From Acholeplasmatales bacterium (GTDB taxonomy: Bacteria; Bacillota_I; Bacilli_A; Acholeplasmatales; Anaeroplasmataceae): a stretch of DNA of 41,178 nucleotides. Position 1 is the stretch's first letter, and every line of letters starts with the position of its first letter. A program made the translations under genes and the position numbers. This document shows, one piece after another, positions 34,980 to 41,178 of this stretch. The notes under the pieces were generated by a model, which searched no databases, had not been told where the DNA came from, and worked only from the letters and a program-made list of their open reading frames with translations. Location of the stretch: NCBI GenBank assembly GCA_017462645.1, contig JAFTQR010000041.1:1-41178 (forward strand), given 5' to 3'.

Positions 34980-35467
34980 AACAATCCCTCAATTTCCTTA
35001 ACAATAATTTTATCACTAACCTCTATTATAAATTCATTAATAAAGGGAACTAATACATTCTTCTCATTATATTTAATAACTAAATATTCAGCCTGAGGTA
35101 GCTCTCTAATTTCAATAACTACACCTCTAGCCTCATTATTTTGATTAACAACATTAAGTCCAATTAAATCACTATAATAATACTCACCCTCATTAAGCTC
35201 ATTACCTCTATCTAGCTCTGAAACATAAATATCATTACTATGGTATTTTAAAACCTTATTAATGTCATCATAACCCTCAAATGTAACTAAATAATGATCT
35301 CCCTGGATAGAAACCTTAGAAACCTTTACCTCCTCATAATTGCCATTATGAAGAATATAAAGCCTACTACCAACAAAAAATCTATTAAAATCAGAAAAGC
35401 TTCTAACCTTTAGGGCTCCCTTAATTCCATGAGTTGTCATAACAAAACCACATTTAAAAAATTTCAT
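34976..35467 (-). CDS. rimM: ribosome maturation factor RimM
   Basis: This 163-residue factor assists 30S head assembly by binding S19. The N-terminal domain shows T-T-H-G-I-K-G-A-L-K-V-R-S-F-S-D. The C-terminal PRC barrel has Y-Y-S-D-L-I-G-L-N-V and V-P-F-I-N-E-F-I. It is coupled to trmD by a four-base overlap. Confidence 0.95.
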   Translation of the reverse strand: MKFFKCGFVMTTHGIKGALKVRSFSDFNRFFVGSRLYILHNGNYEEVKVSKVSIQGDHYLVTFEGYDDINKVLKYHSNDIYVSELDRGNELNEGEYYYSDLIGLNVVNQNNEARGVVIEIRELPQAEYLVIKYNEKNVLVPFINEFIIEVSDKIIVKEIEGLF

Positions 35468-35514
35468 AATACCACTCCATTCTAGTTAATTATAATCTAT
35501 TTAATAATTAAAAT

Positions 35515-38500
35515 CTAGATATCTAGCTCTTTAATTTCTGCCTTTAATATTGATAATAAATAAACATTAATTCTTTTATTACTAATACTAGCTACATATT
35601 CCTTATATATAGCTAATTGCTTAATATAATCCTCACTATCAGTATTAGAAAGCTTATAATCAATAATATCAATATGATCATCATATTCTACTAATATATC
35701 AATAATACCATGATAGCTATTATTACCACTATTAAAATAGAATTCATGCTCATGATATGTTTTAGCTAACGCAATATTTTCTAATATTGGGTGAGCTAAT
35801 ATTTTATTTATTGTATTTTTCATAAATTGATTAATAGGAAGGCTATCAACATTAGGATTCTTAAAATCTAATGCCTCTAATGCGCTATGGAATTCTAAGC
35901 CTAATTTAATATTCCTCTTTAATTCCTTAGATGGTAATTCCTTTAATACCTTAGAAATACGCTTACTCTCTATTAAGGAAGGCATTTCTAATTCCTTATA
36001 TTCAAGTACCTTTTTACCACTAATGCCCATATTACCCTTCTTTAGCTTATAGTTTAGGGTAATATTATAATCATTTAAATCAATTTGCTTAAAATCAAAT
36101 ACATTAGCATAATTAATCATTTTATTAAAGCTATTAAGCTTATCAAGCCTTAAATCATCATATTCACTATTTTCTAATATAATAATCATTTTCTCTCTTG
36201 CGCGAGTCAAGGCTACATAAAATAATCTAGCCTTTTCTGAAATATCATCCCTAGTGATACTATCTGTAATTAATTTCTTTACTATAGTATCACTCTTACC
36301 CATATCGGCAAAAGGAACATAAATACCATATTTCTTATGATATCCTACTGATTTAACTGCATCTTTATTGTTAAATTTAGATGACAGCATTGGGAAAATA
36401 CAATAAGGGAACTCTAAGCCCTTAGACTTATGAATAGTCATAATTCTAACACTATCACCTGATGAATTCGATAATGAATACTTAATATCAACACTACTAT
36501 CTAATAGCTTAAATAATGATTCAGCAAACTCATTCATACTCATATTTGCATCATTAAACATTTTAAATAATCCATGAATACGTTCTAGTACTACCACTAA
36601 ATTATCAACATCTCCTATTAAGGAAATATTTTGATAAATCTTAAATACATCACATATTTCATAAAATAAATTACTATATGAAATATCATTTAAGCTTGCT
36701 AAATATTTTAAATCATTATCAATAGGATATTCATAATCTAATCTAGTCATTAAATAAATATCTTCATCACTATAGCTATATAAAAAGCTTCTAGCTATTG
36801 AAGCACGGGCATGCTTATATTTTTTATTATTAATATCATTATTTTTAATACTATTAATACATAAAACAATATTACCAAATAGCTTTGGTAAGGCAGATTC
36901 CTTTAAATCTAAATCAGCCTCTATAGACATAGGTATATTAAAATATTCAAATACCTCCTTAAACAATACAAATTGAGCACTCTTATCAATTAATATCGCA
37001 AAATCACTATATGATACCCTTTTATATTCATTCTTCCTTAATACCTTATTACCGCTATCCATTATTCTTTTAACCTCTACTGCGGCAATAAAGGCCTCCT
37101 TAACCTCTTTAGGAATATTCTTAAGCTCCTCATTATTATAGGATAATATATCTAGATTAAAGGAATAATCCTGACTAATCATTTCATAATCCTTTTGACC
37201 ATATTTCATTTGATGGTCCTTAACATAATCAGCATCTCCACATTCCTCTGTCATTAAGGCATTGAATAATTTATTAATATCATCTAATACCTCTTTTCTA
37301 GATCTAAAGTTATATGATAAATCTATCTTAATACCACCATCATTTTTACTATATTTATCATATTTATTTTTAAATATATATGGATTAGCATTTCTAAAGC
37401 GATAAATGCTTTGCTTAATATCGCCAACCATATATAAATTATTATTTTCGATCAGATTGATAAATGCCTCTTGAATATCAGATGTATCCTGATATTCATC
37501 TATTAATATTTCCTTATAATAATACTTTAGCTCTTCCTTAACATCACTATTTTCCTTAACTAGCTTAATAGCTAGCTTAGCAATATCATTAAAATTAAAT
37601 TGCATTAATGATTTCTTATAATCATAAAGCCTACTCATAGCCTTATATGAAAGCTCTAATAGGAAGCTAATCGCATCCTTAGTGCTAATGATTTCATTTC
37701 TCATGTTTTCTTTATAAGGATAAGGTACAAGCTTCTTAAATTCCTTTAATAGCTCATTAGCCCTTGTCTTTACTTCCTTTACTACTGGTGATGCCTTAGG
37801 ACTAGTATTAGGAAGCTTTATATCTAAAAGCTTATAATAGTCCTCATAGCTTTTAATAGTATTCATTATACCTAATACCTCCTCTATAAAGCTAGAAAGC
37901 TTTTTAGATGGAGTATCATTTGAAGAGTGATATAATAGCTCATTAAATGAATCATTTAATATATTAAATTCCTTATTTAAGAAATCACAATATTCTGATA
38001 CAATAGAATCTATTTTAGCATCACTTAAATAATTGTCATTATAGTTAACAATAAAATCATCTAAATCAATAATTAAATCTAATTGATTACATAAATCATC
38101 AATTATATTTACTATTCTTTTATCATCCTGCTTAGAATAGTTAGAAAGAAATGATAGGAACCTTTCATTTTCTTCTAAATATAATTCATTAAATAAATCC
38201 TCTATTATTTCTGATTTTTTTAATGAAATAAGAGAAGCATCCATTATCCCAATATTAGGAGTTAATCCTAGCTTATAATAATATTTCTTTACTAAGGAAA
38301 GGCTGTATGCATCAAATGTTGTAATAAAGGCAGCATCGATTAGGCTAGCTTGTTCTAATAGATTATTATCAATTAGCTTTTGTCTAATTCTTTCCTTCAT
38401 TTCAGCCGCAGCCGCATTAGTAAATGTTAATACTAATACATTTCTAATATCATTACCACTCTTACAATACTCTAAAATTCTTTCTGATAATACGGCTGTT

Positions 38501-38583
38501 TTACCACTACCTGCACCTGCAGAAACAATAATATTACTACCTCTTTCAAAAATAGCTCTTTTTTGTTCATCAGTCCATGCCAT
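35515..38583 (-). CDS. addA: helicase-nuclease subunit AddA
   Basis: This is the helicase and nuclease subunit of the AddAB complex (Gram-positive counterpart of RecBCD), which resects DNA ends for RecA. It is 1022 residues, somewhat shorter than the usual ~1200. It has Walker A in V-S-A-G-A-G-S-G-K-T-A-V-L, helicase motif II D-E-Y-Q-D-T-S, motif III V-G-D-I-K-Q-S-I-Y-R-F-R, and T-I-H-K-S-K-G-L-E-F and L-F-Y-V-A-L-T-R-A-R. The C-terminal nuclease reads G-I-I-D-I-L ... I-I-D-Y-K. ATG 38583 is preferred (M-A-W-T-D-E-Q) with GGTGAG upstream; ATG 38595 is too close to a ribosome site. It starts one base after the addB stop. Confidence 0.95.
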   Translation of the reverse strand: MAWTDEQKRAIFERGSNIIVSAGAGSGKTAVLSERILEYCKSGNDIRNVLVLTFTNAAAAEMKERIRQKLIDNNLLEQASLIDAAFITTFDAYSLSLVKKYYYKLGLTPNIGIMDASLISLKKSEIIEDLFNELYLEENERFLSFLSNYSKQDDKRIVNIIDDLCNQLDLIIDLDDFIVNYNDNYLSDAKIDSIVSEYCDFLNKEFNILNDSFNELLYHSSNDTPSKKLSSFIEEVLGIMNTIKSYEDYYKLLDIKLPNTSPKASPVVKEVKTRANELLKEFKKLVPYPYKENMRNEIISTKDAISFLLELSYKAMSRLYDYKKSLMQFNFNDIAKLAIKLVKENSDVKEELKYYYKEILIDEYQDTSDIQEAFINLIENNNLYMVGDIKQSIYRFRNANPYIFKNKYDKYSKNDGGIKIDLSYNFRSRKEVLDDINKLFNALMTEECGDADYVKDHQMKYGQKDYEMISQDYSFNLDILSYNNEELKNIPKEVKEAFIAAVEVKRIMDSGNKVLRKNEYKRVSYSDFAILIDKSAQFVLFKEVFEYFNIPMSIEADLDLKESALPKLFGNIVLCINSIKNNDINNKKYKHARASIARSFLYSYSDEDIYLMTRLDYEYPIDNDLKYLASLNDISYSNLFYEICDVFKIYQNISLIGDVDNLVVVLERIHGLFKMFNDANMSMNEFAESLFKLLDSSVDIKYSLSNSSGDSVRIMTIHKSKGLEFPYCIFPMLSSKFNNKDAVKSVGYHKKYGIYVPFADMGKSDTIVKKLITDSITRDDISEKARLFYVALTRAREKMIIILENSEYDDLRLDKLNSFNKMINYANVFDFKQIDLNDYNITLNYKLKKGNMGISGKKVLEYKELEMPSLIESKRISKVLKELPSKELKRNIKLGLEFHSALEALDFKNPNVDSLPINQFMKNTINKILAHPILENIALAKTYHEHEFYFNSGNNSYHGIIDILVEYDDHIDIIDYKLSNTDSEDYIKQLAIYKEYVASISNKRINVYLLSILKAEIKELDI

Positions 38584-38584
38584 A

Positions 38585-40903
38585 TTACTCACCATCCTTC
38601 TCTAAAAATGGTTTTACCACTAGCATTTCAAAATCATCATATGCTACATTACATAAATCCTTATATTTACAATAAGTACATGAGCTTGTTTTGTTTAATA
38701 TTTTAGGCTTTATATCAAATTTAGCATTGTGAATATCATCACTTGCCTGATGGATAAGGCTATCTACTAAGCTAATAAGCTTATTTTGATCATCTATAGA
38801 AATAACCTTAGACTTTTTACTAAGCTCTCCACTCTTAAGAAATGCCATACCCTTAATATAATCACTATTTTCATATAAAGGATCAATATAAGGAATTAAA
38901 TTGCGCTCTGATATTGTATAACCCTCTAATCTAAAGCTTTTTTCTAATTGTTCTTTTATATCTAATCTATTATCTAAATCGATAATATTTACCTTTTGTA
39001 AATATATACCGATTATATTTATCTTCTTATTCTTAAAGCCATCATATTTACTTAATAAATACATATATGATGGAAGCTGTAGATTATAGCCATCCTCTAC
39101 ATTATTTAAGGATGCTATATCACTACCAGTTTTATAATCAATTATAGCACAATAAATTTCACCATTTACTTCTGTATATAAAACCTTATCTACAAAGCCT
39201 TCAAATTTAAAATCTGATTCCTCATATACAATATTAGGCTCTCTTAATACTAAATCAAATTTAGATAGACTTTCCTTAGATTTATTATATTTAACTAAAT
39301 AAGCTAATACCTTTTTCATTTGACTAAAATAAAACTTATCCTTATCATTTTCTGCCATATCCATATGAATATTAGTAGATTCATTAAAATCAAAATCACT
39401 ATTATAGCTATCCTCTAATACCGCATGTGCATATGCACCCATTCTAGTCGCTATTGATGACTCATATTCATTTAATCCTAATATTCTATTAGCATAGAAT
39501 TGAAATGGACATGCAAAGAAGGTTTTAATACTTGAATATGAAAATGATAGCTTTCTATCATTAAATAAATCATCTAATAATTCTTTATTAATGGGCTTAT
39601 ATTTATTATCATAGCTTCCATATTTCAAATGAGAAATATCATATTCCTCTAAAGCATTATCTGATATCTTATATTTTAGATATTTAGAATAGGCAATACC
39701 CATTCTAATATTATCCTCTAAAGCTGAATAGCCATATTCAGCTTCTCTTTTTTCTACCTTAATGCCTAGCTCATTAATTAAATTAGATGGTAATAGCTTA
39801 CCACTACTATCACTTAGGCTATATGATACATAAATATTTTTAGTTTTTAATAATAGATTAATTAAATCATTTTTAGCTATTAAATTCTTATCTATAGATG
39901 TATCTAAATTAATAATAGAAAGCTCATAATCATTTAGATATTCAATATCCTTATAAATAGCTGGTGAAACACCTAAATTAAAGCCAATATAAAATACATA
40001 TTCATCATCAAAATATTTATTTCCATTAGATACATTAATCATATCCTCATAAACATTATTTTGATATGTCATATTCTTCATTTTTCTTTTAATAAATGGT
40101 AAATATTCTAAAGGGATAGAATCATTTAAATCATAATCATTTATTAAATTAAATATTTGATTATAAATATTAGATCCATCATTTATTTTATCAAATATTT
40201 CATTAAAATTATCTAGCTCATTACATAAGCTAATAAAATCATTAGCTATTTTAGTAGATAGAATATTAGTATCTTTATTAAATTTAATTGGAATATTATA
40301 GCTTTTAGCTAATCTTTTAAATATAAACTCATATGAAGCATTCATATTAGCAATATGTATCTTACTACCCTTTACTCCACTATTAATTAATTCATATATT
40401 TTATTACATACATATAATTCTTCATCATAGCTATTATTAAATTCATATACAATAGGTAATGAATCCTTATTAGCTTCATCTACTACGTATACCTCTGTAT
40501 ATTTAGCTATTTCATTTTTTAAATATTCAAATACATGTGATTTACTAGAATCAATAAAGGTAACAGGAAATTGAGACAATCTATATTTAAAGAAATAATC
40601 ATATTTATATAGATTCATCTTAATTAAATACTTCTTACAGCTTAATATGCTATCAAGCTTTTCATTACTATAGTATTTATCCTCAATAAAAGGCATATAT
40701 TTAATATATTCATTTGCCATATCATAAGTAATTTCATATTTACTCATAATCTCGAAAATAGAGGATTTTACAGCATAGCCTAATAATTTATCCTTTAAAT
40801 CATTTAAAGTTAAAAATATAAGGTTTTTGAAGCCATTTTGACTCTTTAATATAGATTCCTTTGTTTTAGAATCACATATAATAAATCCTTCTTTTAATTC
40901 CAT
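38585..40903 (-). CDS. addB: AddB-like helicase-nuclease subunit, short form
   Basis: This 772-residue partner of AddA is much shorter than Bacillus AddB (about 1166). I see no N-terminal Walker A motif (G-x-x-x-x-G-K-T) where AddB usually has one. The C-terminal nuclease is present: Y-S-S-I-K-T-F-F-A-C-P-F-Q-F-Y-A-N-R-I-L-G, then F-E-G-F-V-D-K-V-L and A-I-I-D-Y-K-T-G. Q-L-P-S-Y-M-Y-L and an iron-sulphur cluster C-T-Y-C-K-Y-K-D-L-C (with the earlier Cys) follow. ATG 40903 is chosen with AGGTGG upstream; the longer TTG frame from 40930 lacks a site. It is the first gene of addBA. Confidence 0.88.
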   Translation of the reverse strand: MELKEGFIICDSKTKESILKSQNGFKNLIFLTLNDLKDKLLGYAVKSSIFEIMSKYEITYDMANEYIKYMPFIEDKYYSNEKLDSILSCKKYLIKMNLYKYDYFFKYRLSQFPVTFIDSSKSHVFEYLKNEIAKYTEVYVVDEANKDSLPIVYEFNNSYDEELYVCNKIYELINSGVKGSKIHIANMNASYEFIFKRLAKSYNIPIKFNKDTNILSTKIANDFISLCNELDNFNEIFDKINDGSNIYNQIFNLINDYDLNDSIPLEYLPFIKRKMKNMTYQNNVYEDMINVSNGNKYFDDEYVFYIGFNLGVSPAIYKDIEYLNDYELSIINLDTSIDKNLIAKNDLINLLLKTKNIYVSYSLSDSSGKLLPSNLINELGIKVEKREAEYGYSALEDNIRMGIAYSKYLKYKISDNALEEYDISHLKYGSYDNKYKPINKELLDDLFNDRKLSFSYSSIKTFFACPFQFYANRILGLNEYESSIATRMGAYAHAVLEDSYNSDFDFNESTNIHMDMAENDKDKFYFSQMKKVLAYLVKYNKSKESLSKFDLVLREPNIVYEESDFKFEGFVDKVLYTEVNGEIYCAIIDYKTGSDIASLNNVEDGYNLQLPSYMYLLSKYDGFKNKKINIIGIYLQKVNIIDLDNRLDIKEQLEKSFRLEGYTISERNLIPYIDPLYENSDYIKGMAFLKSGELSKKSKVISIDDQNKLISLVDSLIHQASDDIHNAKFDIKPKILNKTSSCTYCKYKDLCNVAYDDFEMLVVKPFLEKDGE

Positions 40904-41034
40904 AGTAACCACCCACCTATAATTATACAATAATTATAACTACAATAAAAAGCAATTTTAAACAAATTATTATAGCTACTAGCTATATAATAAGGTATAT
41001 ATTGACAATATGCGTGTCACTTTTAAAAATATTT

Positions 41035-41178
41035 TTAAAAAATAACAATCCGCACGTCAAACGTGCGGTTTTTACGCTCCCCTATAAGGGCTTTAACCAC
41101 ACGACGACCCTTAAGGGTCATCAAAAGCGGCTGACAACCGCGATATTCACTCTGGCTTATCCCTTGAAGGGATTTTTG
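41035..41178 (-). ncRNA. 3' part of a probable structured RNA with terminator
   Basis: The last 140 bases are clearly richer in G+C than anything else in the window and, on the minus strand, form successive short hairpins: ATCCC/GGGAT, GCGG/CCGC, GACCC-TTAA-GGGTC (41108-41121), CCC-TTATA-GGG, and finally CCGCACG-TTTGA-CGTGCGG (41050-41068) followed by ATTGTTATTTTTT, a good Rho-independent terminator. An open frame of 47 codons also crosses it and ends at TAA 41035, so a protein tail is the alternative, but the stacked hairpins and codon use unlike the neighbours favour RNA. I cannot assign it to a known family. Confidence 0.45.

Noticed and set aside
41035-41178. Tail of a ribosomal protein gene such as rpmH
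   Set aside because: The open frame is basic but does not match the L34 or any other ribosomal protein pattern I know, and the DNA is a series of perfect hairpins.

Overview
The window is about 41 kb of very AT-rich bacterial chromosome that uses the standard genetic code: TGG encodes Trp and TGA is used as a stop. A CIRCE-controlled hrcA-grpE-dnaK-dnaJ operon, AddAB recombination nucleases, type III pantothenate kinase, the MEP-pathway enzyme IspG, a PdaA-type deacetylase and strong Shine-Dalgarno sites all point to a low-GC Firmicute. The best fit is an uncultured gut Bacilli / Erysipelotrichia / RF39-like lineage. This placement is inference from gene content; no rRNA gene is present to confirm it.

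Region 1 (1-12706): a class B penicillin-binding protein gene on the minus strand is split in two by a roughly 11.1-kb mobile element. The C-terminal half (SxN region and KTG motif) is at 1-571 and the N-terminal half (STxK motif) at 11660-12706. The junctions share the 7-mer ATTACAT, and an 11-bp inverted repeat lies just inside both ends. The element encodes: an overlapping pair of large serine recombinases (ccrAB-like arrangement) preceded by two tiny ORFs; a divergent ImmA-type metallopeptidase / XRE repressor pair around three 17-bp operator-like repeats; an AlbA_2-type ATP-binding regulator; a membrane-anchored STAND-like NTPase with a helical-repeat C-terminus (candidate defence protein); a tyrosine recombinase; an orphan 78-aa protein; and a RelA/SpoT-fold protein that looks like a toxin. 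The left end carries a decayed AAA ATPase apparently truncated by an insertion-sequence fragment.

Region 2 (12707-26572): housekeeping genes on the minus strand. They are an alpha/beta hydrolase, coaX with an ECF transporter S component (pantothenate salvage), a hypothetical, an SGNH esterase, rpsU, mtaB-rsmE plus a membrane protein, the heat-shock operon (dnaJ, dnaK, grpE, hrcA) with two CIRCE operators around its promoter, a membrane protein, asnA, a metallo-beta-lactamase-fold hydrolase and rpmG.

Region 3 (26668-41178): ispG is the only housekeeping gene on the plus strand. The minus strand then carries a GGDEF-GAF protein, an aquaporin, a GtrA-like protein, holA, a PdaA-like polysaccharide deacetylase, a YihY-like membrane protein, malQ-trmD-rimM, and addA-addB. 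The last ~140 bases are much richer in G+C than the rest and fold into a row of short hairpins ending in a Rho-independent terminator. This looks like the 3' end of a structured RNA that begins beyond the window.

The most interesting feature is the element inside the transpeptidase gene. It is bounded like an excisable recombinase-mobilised element, it interrupts the catalytic domain between STxK and SxN, and it carries at least two candidate defence or toxin modules that I do not recognise as named systems.
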